Source: Euryarchaeota archaeon Ods04 (GTDB taxonomy: Archaea; Halobacteriota; Halobacteria; Halobacteriales; Halorutilaceae). From it: DNA of 7,892 nucleotides. The notes beneath the pieces were generated by a model that searched no databases, was not told where the DNA came from, and was given only the letters and a program-made list of their open reading frames with translations. Made by a program: the position numbers and the translations under genes. The stretch is taken from positions 1-7,892 of the forward strand of contig JAQZDD010000039.1 in assembly GCA_028751055.1 (NCBI GenBank), given 5' to 3'. Positions 1 through 6,393 of the stretch are shown one piece after another. Each line of letters starts with the position of its first letter. The stretch's first letter is position 1.

Positions 1-352
1 CTTCGTCCTCCGTCTCAGGCTCCGGCTCGGCTTCTCCCTCGGGTTCCGGCTCTTCTTCGTCTTCCTCCTCGTCCGCGCCTATCTTGTTCCTTTCGAGCAT
101 GTACTCCTCCTCTATCTCGCGCGCGTCCTCGGGAGACTCGTAGACCTTGGCGTATCCGAGCGTCTCGTTCATGCCGAACTTGGTGTCCATCTTGTGTACA
201 ACAACCTCGTCGCTCGACTTGTCGAGCTTTGCCGCGAGCGAGTCGCGTACGGCGAGCCTTGCGGGTGTTTCTCCGTCGTGCACTACGCTGAAACGTACTT
301 CCGTTCTGTTGAGGAGTTCGTTCTTCTCCTCTTCTGTGATCTCTATATCCAT
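1..352 (-). CDS. rps24e: Ribosomal protein S24e, 3' end cut by the window
   Basis: Small-subunit ribosomal protein of archaea and eukaryotes. The ATG at 352-350 opens a frame that is still open at the left edge, giving 117 visible residues. The core (about residues 1-91) matches the haloarchaeal S24e pattern I know: MDIEI start, RFSVVHDGETPARLAVRDSL, VVVHKMDTKFGMNETLGYAKVY and YMLERNKIG. From residue 92 it becomes a tail made almost only of Glu, Asp and Pro with repeated Pro-Glu steps. The archaeal core is about 100 residues, so the tail is an acidic extension typical of halophiles, here rather long; its end lies outside the window. A GAGGT Shine-Dalgarno sequence sits 4 nt before the ATG. 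It is last in the visible operon, after the dephospho-CoA kinase gene with a 43-nt gap. In many archaea rps27ae follows, which cannot be seen here. Confidence 0.93.
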   Translation of the reverse strand, partial: MDIEITEEEKNELLNRTEVRFSVVHDGETPARLAVRDSLAAKLDKSSDEVVVHKMDTKFGMNETLGYAKVYESPEDAREIEEEYMLERNKIGADEEEDEEEPEPEGEAEPEPETEDE

Positions 353-395
353 ACTGACCTCTTGTTCAGTTGCCGAAAAAAGCCCGGGACGGGTA
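353..395 (-). promoter_or_regulatory. Leader of rps24e with T6 tract, TATA-like element and Shine-Dalgarno sequence
   Basis: This is the only sizeable gap inside the left operon. Read on the minus strand it holds a TTAATA element (398-393) about 43 nt before the S24e ATG, a CCCGGGC segment followed by six T residues (381-376), and a GAGGT ribosome binding site (361-357). The TATA-like element would put a start near 370 and leave a short leader with the binding site. The T6 tract could instead cause partial termination after the kinase gene. Either would let the ribosomal protein be expressed separately from the upstream genes. Elements seen in sequence; function inferred. Confidence 0.35.
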
Positions 396-947
396 TTAAG
401 AATTACGAAGCCCTAACGTGGCGTCGAGCGCGTCCTCTTCGCCGTCCATACGCCGGAGCAGGTCAAGGGCACGTTCACGTGTTTCGGCGTCCACGTCGAC
501 GTAGACCATCCCCTCACCGGGCTGTCCGTAAAGGACGATATCGCCGTCGTCGGCGAGAACCACGGCGGGAAGGACGACCAAGTCTTCCTCGCCCTCTACC
601 TCGACCAGAGAAGCTTCTTCGTCCATCGCGGCGCGCAGAGCCTCGACAACCTCGCGCGACACGGTTCCTGGCTCGTTCTCGACGCGCGCCGCGACCGGTA
701 GCGCGCTCCAACGTTGGACGACCTCTTCGTCGACCTGCTCGCGTTCTGTCTTTCCGTCGACGACAGCGACATCGGGTGTGACAGCCGCCTCTAAGAGATG
801 GTAGGTAACCATGTCGCCGACCGCGACGACACGCCCCGCCTCGCTCAGACGTTCGTGGTCGACCTCCGTCGTAACGTCGCCGAGAGGCTCCTTGAGTTCG
901 GCGCGCATCTCCTTCGGCAGACGGACGAGCGTACGGCTACCTGTCAT
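396..947 (-). CDS. GTP-dependent dephospho-CoA kinase (DUF359 family)
   Basis: Catalyses the last step of archaeal CoA synthesis, GTP-dependent phosphorylation of the 3' hydroxyl of dephospho-CoA; this role is established for the DUF359 family from work in Thermococcus. The 183-residue length is normal for the family. Visible conserved blocks are RLPKEMR near residue 10, VGDMVTYHLLEAAVTPDVAV (43-62) running into DGKTER (64-69), NEPGTVS (91-97), EGEEDL (118-123) and YGQPGEGMVYVDVD (140-153). The acidic residues in VGD, DGKTER and EGEEDL are the probable metal and substrate ligands. It is unrelated to bacterial CoaE and lacks a Walker A P-loop. Its ATG overlaps the spt4 stop as ATGA (947-944), implying translational coupling. 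The spt4-kinase-rps24e order is common in archaea. The C-terminal segment after about residue 168 is short and variable. Confidence 0.9.
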   Translation of the reverse strand: MTGSRTLVRLPKEMRAELKEPLGDVTTEVDHERLSEAGRVVAVGDMVTYHLLEAAVTPDVAVVDGKTEREQVDEEVVQRWSALPVAARVENEPGTVSREVVEALRAAMDEEASLVEVEGEEDLVVLPAVVLADDGDIVLYGQPGEGMVYVDVDAETRERALDLLRRMDGEEDALDATLGLRNS

Positions 948-1129
948 CGAACCTTCAGAGCGTAGCTACCCGCGAGTTCGACCTCCATCTTCTCGGCTAT
1001 CTCGCTCTCCTTAGGGTCTATTATGACGACGTACCCCGACCAGTCGTCGCTCAGGTTGTCGGAGCCGCACGCCGGACAGACCTCGTCGCGTGTAACGCGG
1101 TGACAGTCCCTGCAGGCTACCTTGCTCAT
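944..1129 (-). CDS. spt4: Transcription elongation factor Spt4 (RpoE2)
   Basis: A small zinc-ribbon protein of 61 residues that pairs with Spt5 (the NusG homologue) and clamps RNA polymerase to raise processivity. The zinc ribbon is clear: C6-x2-C9 and C18-x2-C21. It is followed by the core SDDWSGYVVIIDPKESEIAEKM (27-48), where the Trp and the DPKxSEIA motif are diagnostic of archaeal Spt4, and then the usual end ELAGSYALKVR. Length is normal. It starts 6 nt after the rpoE1 stop, with no clear Shine-Dalgarno sequence, and its stop overlaps the kinase start. Translation probably depends on ribosomes from rpoE1. Older annotations call it RNA polymerase subunit E''. Confidence 0.95.
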   Translation of the reverse strand: MSKVACRDCHRVTRDEVCPACGSDNLSDDWSGYVVIIDPKESEIAEKMEVELAGSYALKVR

Positions 1130-1135
1130 GGTGTC

Positions 1136-1699
1136 TCAGTTCTCCGCCTTCTCCTTCTGGGACTCTTCTTCGAGCCAGCCGTGCTTTCCGAGTCCAGCCT
1201 GACGCGCCGTGAGACCTATCTTCGACTCACGCGGGTTGCGTTCGTCTATCGAGACGGTCACGATACGTCCGCGTACGGCGTCTCCGACGCCTATCTCGCG
1301 GTTGGTCTCGCGCGAATGCATCCGCTCGTTCTCCTCGTCGAACGAGAAGTAGTCGTCGCCTATCTGCGACGCGTGCAGTAGTGCCTCGACAGGACCTAGA
1401 TTGACGAACAGACCGAAGCTGACGGTCTGCGCCACCTTCCCGTCGAGCACCTCCTGGTCGAGCGGCTCGAAAACCACGGCGTCGAACTCGGCTTCGTAGA
1501 AGACGCCGCCTTCGTTGTACAGTATCTTGCCCTCACCCGTCTCATGTACGTCGGTGACGGCGACTATCCAGCCGAGTTCCTCGTCACACATGCCCTCCAG
1601 TTTGTCCTGGAGGAGTTCTAGCACGAGTTCCTCCGAGACCTCGTCGAGCCTTTCGGGCGGCACCCTTACCGTGTCGACAAGTCTTGCTTTCTTGTACAT
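1136..1699 (-). CDS. rpoE1: RNA polymerase subunit Rpo7 (RpoE1, E')
   Basis: Archaeal counterpart of eukaryotic Rpb7. It forms the stalk of RNA polymerase with Rpo4 and binds the emerging transcript. The 187 residues show the N-terminal tip domain (about 1-80: [15 protein letters not shown], then GWIVAVTDVHETGEGKILYNEGG and AEFDAVVFEPLDQEV) and a C-terminal S1 RNA-binding domain (about 83-166: DGKVAQTVSFGLFVNLGPVE, LLHASQIGDDYFSFD, VGDAVRGRIVTVSID, SKIGLTARQAGLG). Length fits the family. The tail after residue 170 is charged. Its ATG shares one base with the stop of the upstream PIN gene (TAATG), and spt4 follows after 6 nt. The rpoE1-spt4 pairing is one of the most conserved in archaeal genomes. 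Confidence 0.96.
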   Translation of the reverse strand: MYKKARLVDTVRVPPERLDEVSEELVLELLQDKLEGMCDEELGWIVAVTDVHETGEGKILYNEGGVFYEAEFDAVVFEPLDQEVLDGKVAQTVSFGLFVNLGPVEALLHASQIGDDYFSFDEENERMHSRETNREIGVGDAVRGRIVTVSIDERNPRESKIGLTARQAGLGKHGWLEEESQKEKAEN

Positions 1700-2070
1700 T
1701 ATGGATACTCTACCTCCAGACGGTTTTTCTGTCTAAGATACAACACCGGTACTTTACCTTCAAGAAGCCTCTCTTTAAGCCTTGCGTCGTTGGTCACGAC
1801 AGCCGAACCATCTTCGCCGAGCGCGACCTCCAAGACTGCGTCGTCGCCGTGCGTCTCGTCCGTCTCGACGACCTCACAGTTCCGGCGCGCGAGTTCGAGT
1901 GCGACCGAAGCGTGCGTGTTGCCCTCGTCGGCGAGCGCGCGTAGTTCGCGCACGACAGCGTCGGGCACCACGGCGTCGTAGCCGCCGACTACACGTTCCG
2001 CCTCGTCGAAGACATCGACGTTGTGTTGCGAAGGCGTCATGAGCGCGTTTGCGTCGAACACGACTATCAT
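1699..2070 (-). CDS. PIN-domain nuclease-like protein of the aIF2 gamma operon
   Basis: A 123-residue single-domain protein of the PIN nuclease fold. The acidic positions expected for a Mg-dependent active site are present: D6 in VVFDAN, E42 in VVREL, D76/D77 in GDDAVL and D95 in VVTNDARLK. The VTND-x-RLK block resembles the FCF1/VapC9-type PIN proteins that archaea often encode after aIF2 gamma. A role in rRNA processing or RNA cleavage fits this setting but is not proven here; no antitoxin gene is adjacent, so a toxin-antitoxin module is unlikely. The frame can be extended upstream to 2178, but the ATG at 2070 is preferred. It gives the ATGA overlap with the aIF2 gamma stop, and PIN proteins begin at this beta strand. 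Its TAA stop overlaps the rpoE1 ATG by one base. Confidence 0.85.
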   Translation of the reverse strand: MIVVFDANALMTPSQHNVDVFDEAERVVGGYDAVVPDAVVRELRALADEGNTHASVALELARRNCEVVETDETHGDDAVLEVALGEDGSAVVTNDARLKERLLEGKVPVLYLRQKNRLEVEYP

Positions 2071-3272
2071 CTCACCGTCCCGACGCCTATCAGACGCCAC
2101 CGTGAACCCACACGGCGGTTTATCGCCATCTTGCTCCCCTCCTCGGCGCAGACGGGACGTTTCAGCCTGACTTCGCACTCGCCGTCGCGCGCGCTCGTCA
2201 CGCTTCCGACAGTCGTCGCCGTTCCGACAGACAGCATCAGCGGTTCACCCGTCGATATCGGCTCGACCTCCTCGCTTCCGTCGACGCCCACGACACGGTC
2301 TAAGAGGTCGACCTCGACCGTGAAGTCGTGGTGCACGGGCGGGAGCGTGCCGGGTTCGCCCGCGACCTGTCCGGCGAGAGCGTCGCCCTTCGTGAGCGAC
2401 GGGTCAAGTCCCGTCCCGACGCCTAAGAGACCGCCGGGCGTCGCTTCCTCGACCATCTCTTCGCCAGCCATTATCGACCTGACGGTCGTCTCTATCGGCT
2501 CGTACTCGCCGTCCGTCTCGCTACCGGGACGTATCTCGAAGCCGTCGTCGACGTGCAGGACGCCCTGCGACAGCGAACCGCCGACTACGCCGCCCTTTAT
2601 CGAGTCTATCGGCGTACCCGGACGGTTGACGTCGAACGACCGCGCGACGTACATCCGTGCGGGCGCGTCTGCGTCCCTCTCCGGCGTGGGTATCTCGTCC
2701 TCTATCGCCTCAATGAGCCTGTCGATGTTGACGCCCTGTTGCGCGCTCAACGGCACGATGGTCGCGTCCTCGGCGACCGTGCCCTCGACAAACTCCTTTA
2801 TCTCGGCGTAGCTCTCCTTCGCGCGTTCGCGCGTCACTAGGTCTATCTTGTTCTGCGCTATCACGACGTTCTCGACGCCGATGATGTCGAGTGCCATGAG
2901 ATGCTCCTTCGTCTGTGCCTGCGGGCACTCCTCGTTCGCGCTGATGACGAGAACCGCGCCGTCCATGAGGGACGCGCCCGAAAGCATCGTCGCCATCAGC
3001 GTCTCGTGCCCCGGCGAGTCGACGAAAGAGACCGCGCGCACTACCTCGCTCTCGGTTCCGTCGGGACATGTCTCTTCGACGGTGTAACATTCGGGCAGGT
3101 CGCCCGGACACCGACGGAAGGTCGTGTCGGCGTACCCGAGACGTATCGAGATACCCCGTTTCATCTCCTCGCTATGCTGGTCGGTCCACTCACCGCTCAA
3201 CGCCTGTACTAGCGTCGTCTTTCCGTGGTCGACGTGGCCCACGAGTCCGATGTTGACTTCGGGTTGTGTCAC
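2067..3272 (-). CDS. eif2g: Translation initiation factor aIF2 subunit gamma
   Basis: GTPase core subunit of archaeal initiation factor 2, which binds GTP and carries Met-tRNAi to the small ribosomal subunit. The 401 residues hold all G motifs: GHVDHGKT (12-19), switch [13 protein letters not shown] (38-49), DSPGH (85-89), NKID (141-144) and SA (176-177). Two beta-barrel domains follow, with [60 protein letters not shown] and [10 protein letters not shown]. These separate it from EF-1 alpha and SelB. The zinc knuckle after switch I keeps only C55, C62 and C69. Translation starts at GTG (3272-3270), with GAGGT 8 nt upstream. It is first in the left operon and overlaps the PIN gene by 4 nt. Confidence 0.97.
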   Translation of the reverse strand: MTQPEVNIGLVGHVDHGKTTLVQALSGEWTDQHSEEMKRGISIRLGYADTTFRRCPGDLPECYTVEETCPDGTESEVVRAVSFVDSPGHETLMATMLSGASLMDGAVLVISANEECPQAQTKEHLMALDIIGVENVVIAQNKIDLVTRERAKESYAEIKEFVEGTVAEDATIVPLSAQQGVNIDRLIEAIEDEIPTPERDADAPARMYVARSFDVNRPGTPIDSIKGGVVGGSLSQGVLHVDDGFEIRPGSETDGEYEPIETTVRSIMAGEEMVEEATPGGLLGVGTGLDPSLTKGDALAGQVAGEPGTLPPVHHDFTVEVDLLDRVVGVDGSEEVEPISTGEPLMLSVGTATTVGSVTSARDGECEVRLKRPVCAEEGSKMAINRRVGSRWRLIGVGTVR

Positions 3273-3280
3273 TTTTGGGT

Positions 3281-3285
3281 ACCTC
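3281..3285 (-). promoter_or_regulatory. Shine-Dalgarno sequence of aIF2 gamma
   Basis: GAGGT on the minus strand, 8 nt before the GTG codon at 3272. It supports GTG as the start and a leadered transcript for this operon, in contrast to the probably leaderless gene on the other side of the divergent region. Confidence 0.6.
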
Positions 3286-3319
3286 TGCGTAAAATCTGTG
3301 TTTTAGTCGGTAGGGGCGA

Positions 3320-3327
3320 TTATTAAA
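3320..3327 (-). promoter_or_regulatory. TATA box of the aIF2 gamma operon
   Basis: TTTAATAA on the minus strand, preceded by a purine-containing AGAAGG stretch as a possible BRE. With the usual spacing of about 27 bp, transcription would start near 3297 and give a leader of about 25 nt that includes the GAGGT site. This is the only good TATA candidate between the divergent genes on this strand, so it probably drives the whole left operon. Confidence 0.6.
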
Positions 3328-3400
3328 CCTTCTCAAACCTTGCCGCCGTCGGTGTCGTCGTCAGCAACGTCATAGCACCGTCCTCGTATGCGGAAGCCTC

Positions 3401-3416
3401 GGAAAACTCTTTATGC
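3401..3416 (+). promoter_or_regulatory. BRE/TATA promoter of the winged-helix membrane gene, probably leaderless
   Basis: GGAAAAC (3401-3407), a good BRE-like element, is followed by CTTTATGC (3409-3416). The TATA centre lies about 27 bp before the ATG at 3439, so the transcript probably begins at or within a few bases of the start codon. This is usual for haloarchaeal genes and explains the lack of a Shine-Dalgarno sequence. It also rules out the in-frame ATG at 3388, which lies upstream of the box. Confidence 0.6.
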
Positions 3417-3438
3417 TGTCGGCGTACAAAAAAGAACG

Positions 3439-4596
3439 ATGGAAAAACGTGTCTTGGTCGCTATCTGTCTGCTCTTAGCGGTCGTCTTCCTCACAGGCGT
3501 AGTCTACCAGACGGGCGACATGCGTACGGACGAGACGGTGACGAGTCTTGACTTGGACGCCGACGGCGACGCGAAATTCACGTTAGAGCTTCGTACTATC
3601 TTCGAAAACGACGAGGAGCGCGAGGCTTTCGACGACTTCGCATCGGAGATAGAAGACGACCCCGAAGCAGAGGTTGCGGAGTTCCGGGAGTCGATAGTGC
3701 CTCTCGTCGAGAGGGCGGGCGACGAGACGGGGCGTGAGATGTCCGCCGAAAACTTCGAGGTTGAGACACGCACCGAACCTCTGCCGGTCGAGCGCGGCGT
3801 CGTAGAGTACAGGTTCGACTGGAACGGCTTCGCGGAGGTAAGCGAGGAAGACAGAGAAGGAGAAGATGGAAGAAACGAGATACGTGCGGGTGATGTTCTC
3901 TCAGGATACATACTCGGCGACGGCGACGCGCTCGTCGTGAGAGCACCCGACGGCTACTTCGTCTCGTCGGCTGAGCCTACGCCCGACATCACCGAGGACG
4001 ACACAGAGGCACGGTGGAGAGGTCCGCGCGACTTCTCCGGCGACCAGCCGCGTGTCGTCTTTACGCCTGTAACCGAGAACGAGACTGCGAACGGCGCGGA
4101 AGCCGACGGCGTGTCGCCGATAGGAGACGATGACGACCAAGGCGACGAAGACGATACCGTTGCCGGAAACGGCGAGGCAGGCTGGGACTTCCCGCTCTAC
4201 GTCTACGGGGTAGCCGTGGTAGTCGTCCTTTCGGTCGCTGCGGCCGTCTACCACAACAGGAGTACCGACGCAACAGCTACTGAGACCACAGCCGAGACGG
4301 ACGCGGCGACGGTGGCGGAGGAAGAAACAGGGGCTGAAGCCGAGGACGACGGCGACGAACCGGAGATGACGGACGACGAACTCGTCATCAAGATGATAGA
4401 GGAAGAGGACGGACGTATGAAACAGAAGAACGTGGTCAAGGAGACGGGGTGGAGCGAGGCGAAAGTGAGTAAGCTAACGTCGCGTCTCGAAGACGAAGGC
4501 GAGATAACTAAGATACGTCTGGGACGTGAGAACATCCTCGAAATATGTGACGAGGACGAAGACGACGAGGACGAGGGCTACTACCCAGCAGTGTGA
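3439..4596 (+). CDS. Membrane-tethered winged-helix (HTH) protein with extracellular sensor-like domain
   Basis: A 385-residue membrane protein. A hydrophobic segment at 5-23 is a signal peptide or anchor. It is followed by an external acidic region of about 225 residues that includes a predicted beta-rich part (FTLELRTIF; VEYRFDWNGFAEV; LSGYILGDGDALVVRAPDGYFVSS; RVVFTP). A second membrane segment lies at 251-271, then an acidic linker, a winged helix at about 310-370 (DDELVIKMIEEEDGRMKQKN; VVKETGWSEAKVSKLTSRLE; DEGEITKIRLGRENILEI) and an acidic tail ending YYPAV. This layout matches haloarchaeal membrane proteins with DUF7345/DUF7343-type domains, a family name given from memory. It may be a one-component regulator that relays an envelope signal to DNA. 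The external part has one sequon, N215-E-T. It converges with the next gene, with only 23 bp between stops. Confidence 0.82.
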   Translation: MEKRVLVAICLLLAVVFLTGVVYQTGDMRTDETVTSLDLDADGDAKFTLELRTIFENDEEREAFDDFASEIEDDPEAEVAEFRESIVPLVERAGDETGREMSAENFEVETRTEPLPVERGVVEYRFDWNGFAEVSEEDREGEDGRNEIRAGDVLSGYILGDGDALVVRAPDGYFVSSAEPTPDITEDDTEARWRGPRDFSGDQPRVVFTPVTENETANGAEADGVSPIGDDDDQGDEDDTVAGNGEAGWDFPLYVYGVAVVVVLSVAAAVYHNRSTDATATETTAETDAATVAEEETGAEAEDDGDEPEMTDDELVIKMIEEEDGRMKQKNVVKETGWSEAKVSKLTSRLEDEGEITKIRLGRENILEICDEDEDDEDEGYYPAV

Positions 4597-4619
4597 CGTA
4601 ACCGGTGTCTCAGGTGGCT

Positions 4620-6137
4620 CTACCGTCCGGCATTCGCACCGTTTCCGTTGTGCCGACTTTCGTCTGCTCCACCGGTACTGGCTCCCCCGTTCTGGTTCTG
4701 CGCGCCGTACTGAGAGTCGTTTTCTGCTTGTGCGGGAGGCTCACCGTCGGTGCCCGTGTCATTATCTCGGTCGTCCTTCCGGGCGTCTTCTGAGACATCT
4801 TCTCCGTCGGCGTCGTCGCTACTCTTTTCGTCCGTCCGGTCGCGCGGGCTGTCTGAGTCGGCTTCGTCGTCGCTTCTGTCGTCATCCTCGCCTCCGGAGA
4901 CACCAGAGTTAGCATGGTCGGGCGCGGCACCAGAGCTATCCGAGTCCGAAGAACCCGAGGCATGGTCGGGGATGCCCGTCTCGTCACCGTCGCGCGCGTC
5001 GTCGGCGTGCGAGGACGGTTCGCCGTCGTCCGTTCCTTCGTCTCCGACACCACTGTCGTCGTCAGACTCGTCCGATGTGTCCTGGGAGACTTGTCCGTTT
5101 CCGTTGTCTCCGCCCGCTCCGACGCCTCGTTCACCTCCGGGTTCACCGACGGAGTCGGGCGGACCGCGGTCTGCGGAGGATTCGTCGGTCTCGTCGTCGT
5201 CAGAACCCGTACCGGATGTGTCACCGGTTCGGTCTGTCCCGTCCGGACCGGCGGAGTCGGGCACGTGGTCAGAGACATCCGTGTCGGGCATTCCGTCCGC
5301 GCCTCTGTCTCCGTGGTCGTCATCGGAACCGGTGCCGTCACTCGCGTCTTCACGGTTATCGTCATCCACTCCAGCACCGTCGCGGATACCGTCGCCACCA
5401 CCGCCACGGTTATCACGCGTGTCGCTGGAGTCATCGGTGCCATCCTGTCCACGCGTGTCGCTGTGCGGCGGACGCGTGTCACGTTCATCCTCGTCGGACG
5501 GAGTTGTGTCTGGACGCGTGTCCTCCTCTCCGGTGTCGTCAGTCGGCGGAGACGGCTCGGTTTCCGCGGGCGTCTGTCCCGGTGTGTGTCGCGGAGCGCG
5601 CCGTGTCTCAGCCACCTCGGAACGCACGCTACGGCTCGTCTCACCTGCTTCGCGTCGGAGTTCGTGTACGCGCTCCATGTCGACACCACGTTCCTCCGCT
5701 GTTTCGAGACCTTGCGCGGTCTCGGCGACACGGTCAGCCGAACGGTTGACAGACTCGGCTTCGACGCTCAGAACAGCCATCCTAACCCTGTACTCGCGCT
5801 CCGAGATTTCGCCCTCGTCCCTCTGCCGCAGAACCTCCTCGCGCCTCTCCTCAGCGCGTCTCAGTCTTTCTTCGAGCGACCGCGCCCTTTCGTTGACAGC
5901 CTCAGTCCCCCTGTTTTCGACGCCTCTCTCGAAGGCACCGTCCCCCACCGTGCTACGCACACGCTCGTCCTGCTCGCTGACGGCTATCGACAGCTCCTCG
6001 CCGACGGTGAACTCGACAGACGAGTCTCCGTCAGCGTCGTCGTCCGGTGTCTGTGTCACAGCTACCGAGACCGCGGAGACGGAGAAGACAACGACGAGAG
6101 TAACCGCGAGAGCCACCACCCTGACCTTCTTATTCAT
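4620..6137 (-). CDS. Secreted coiled-coil protein with long Asp/Ser/Gly-rich tail
   Basis: A 505-residue exported protein of no family I can name with confidence. It has a Sec-type signal (MNKKVR, then a hydrophobic stretch at about 7-28), without twin arginine or lipobox. A short beta-like part follows (41-55), then a long charged helical region (79-180) with heptad-like character, including AVNERARSLEERLRRAEERR and the turn EGEISEREYR (108-117). This resembles helical domains of some haloarchaeal secreted proteins (DUF7096-like, tentative). Residues 181-505 are disordered: Asp, Ser, Gly, Thr, Glu and Pro with short recurring motifs such as GTGSDDD and PDHA. I see no cysteine and no C-terminal membrane anchor. 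The acidic composition, signal peptide and ATG position show that this strand is the coding one, although long frames exist on the other strand. Confidence 0.75.
   Translation of the reverse strand: MNKKVRVVALAVTLVVVFSVSAVSVAVTQTPDDDADGDSSVEFTVGEELSIAVSEQDERVRSTVGDGAFERGVENRGTEAVNERARSLEERLRRAEERREEVLRQRDEGEISEREYRVRMAVLSVEAESVNRSADRVAETAQGLETAEERGVDMERVHELRREAGETSRSVRSEVAETRRAPRHTPGQTPAETEPSPPTDDTGEEDTRPDTTPSDEDERDTRPPHSDTRGQDGTDDSSDTRDNRGGGGDGIRDGAGVDDDNREDASDGTGSDDDHGDRGADGMPDTDVSDHVPDSAGPDGTDRTGDTSGTGSDDDETDESSADRGPPDSVGEPGGERGVGAGGDNGNGQVSQDTSDESDDDSGVGDEGTDDGEPSSHADDARDGDETGIPDHASGSSDSDSSGAAPDHANSGVSGGEDDDRSDDEADSDSPRDRTDEKSSDDADGEDVSEDARKDDRDNDTGTDGEPPAQAENDSQYGAQNQNGGASTGGADESRHNGNGANAGR
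4623..5597 (-). repeat. Low-complexity acidic tail coding region (residues 181-505)
   Basis: This stretch encodes about 325 residues dominated by Asp, Ser, Gly and Thr. Motifs recur imperfectly rather than as clean tandem units: GTGSDDD twice, PDHA twice, DTR several times and many SDD/DDS steps. The restricted composition leaves the opposite strand free of stops and creates long false frames there. Such tails in halophiles are usually soluble, hydrated, length-variable spacers that can bind cations; that role is inference. Confidence 0.65.
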
Positions 6138-6160
6138 GTAGACGTACGGTTGGTTTCGTG

Positions 6161-6170
6161 CGCACTTTAC
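6161..6170 (-). promoter_or_regulatory. TATA-like element of the coiled-coil protein gene
   Basis: On the minus strand this reads GTAAAGTGCG, with the AT-rich part about 30 bp before the ATG at 6137. It would give a leaderless or nearly leaderless transcript. The match to the archaeal TATA consensus is weak, but no Shine-Dalgarno sequence is seen, which agrees with a leaderless start. Confidence 0.35.
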
Positions 6171-6262
6171 TGTACGTGATACTTGACTCGGCGTGCCGGT
6201 GAAGATTCTTTCCGACAGCCACGTTCCCCCGGCTATTTTGAAAACATAACAAATAAGCAGAA

Positions 6263-6293
6263 AGAAACTTTCAGGATGCTTTTTAAAGCTTCT
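6263..6293. promoter_or_regulatory. Imperfect inverted repeat, possible operator
   Basis: AGAAACTTT (6263-6271) and AAAGCTTCT (6285-6293) are inverted copies matching at 8 of 9 positions, separated by 13 bp. Nested within is a smaller palindrome, GCTTT-TT-AAAGC (6278-6289). It lies between the two divergent promoters, about 50 bp upstream of the plus-strand TATA box. The symmetry suits a dimeric DNA-binding protein. AT-rich sequence can give such symmetry by chance, so this is tentative. Confidence 0.3.
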
Positions 6294-6341
6294 AAGCCCC
6301 TCTCCAACCTGAGTAAGGACGCCTGACGGCTGTAAATCAAG

Positions 6342-6350
6342 TTATAAATA
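6342..6350 (+). promoter_or_regulatory. TATA box of the surface glycoprotein gene
   Basis: TTATAAATA is the best TATA match in the window. It should set transcription near 6372, giving a leader of about 22 nt that carries the GGAGG site. The strong promoter together with a strong ribosome site suggests high expression. Confidence 0.7.
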
Positions 6351-6381
6351 ATCGGTGGGGTTGAAGGACTGAGAGGTGGAA

Positions 6382-6386
6382 GGAGG
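6382..6386 (+). promoter_or_regulatory. Shine-Dalgarno sequence of the surface glycoprotein gene
   Basis: GGAGG, 7 nt before the ATG at 6394. It decides in favour of this ATG over the in-frame GTG at 6376, which lies upstream of the site and only a few bases after the expected transcript start. Confidence 0.75.
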
Positions 6387-6393
6387 GAACGCT

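Larger units (their letters stand above)
6138..6393. other. AT-rich divergent intergenic region
   Basis: A 256-bp region between two divergent envelope genes, clearly richer in A+T than its surroundings, especially 6235-6295. It holds a weak TATA-like element for the minus gene near 6161-6170, an imperfect palindrome at 6263-6293, a strong TATA box for the plus gene at 6342-6350 and a Shine-Dalgarno sequence at 6382-6386. No gene and no RNA structure were recognised. Its length exceeds what two basal promoters need, so regulator binding sites are plausible. Confidence 0.7.

Noticed and set aside
1699..2070. VapC toxin of a toxin-antitoxin pair
   Set aside because: No small antitoxin gene is adjacent. 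Both neighbours are conserved core genes with overlapping ends.
2071..2178. N-terminal extension of the PIN gene from an upstream ATG
   Set aside because: It would add 36 Arg-rich residues read out of frame through the end of aIF2 gamma. The ATG at 2070 gives the typical PIN start and a 4-nt overlap.
2023..2811. Plus-strand frame of 262 codons opposite aIF2 gamma and the PIN gene
   Set aside because: Ser/Pro-rich complement of conserved aIF2 gamma sequence; no promoter or domain.
3388..3438. Upstream ATG for the winged-helix membrane protein
   Set aside because: It lies before the TATA box at 3409-3416 and would put a basic 17-residue leader before the hydrophobic signal.
4610..5731. Minus-strand frame of 373 codons rich in Thr and Arg
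   Set aside because: Frame-shifted shadow of the Asp/Ser/Gly tail. It is strongly basic, unlike every real protein here, and lacks the signal peptide frame.
4750..6141. Long plus-strand open frame of 463 codons opposite the coiled-coil protein gene
   Set aside because: Its product is a Ser/Pro-rich mirror of the Asp/Ser/Gly tail with no signal peptide or domain. The minus frame has a signal peptide, a helical domain and the acidic composition of its neighbours.
4914..6179. Second long plus-strand frame of 421 codons in the same region
   Set aside because: Val/Arg-rich low-complexity translation with no motif. It is open only because the tail codons on the other strand rarely make stops in this frame.
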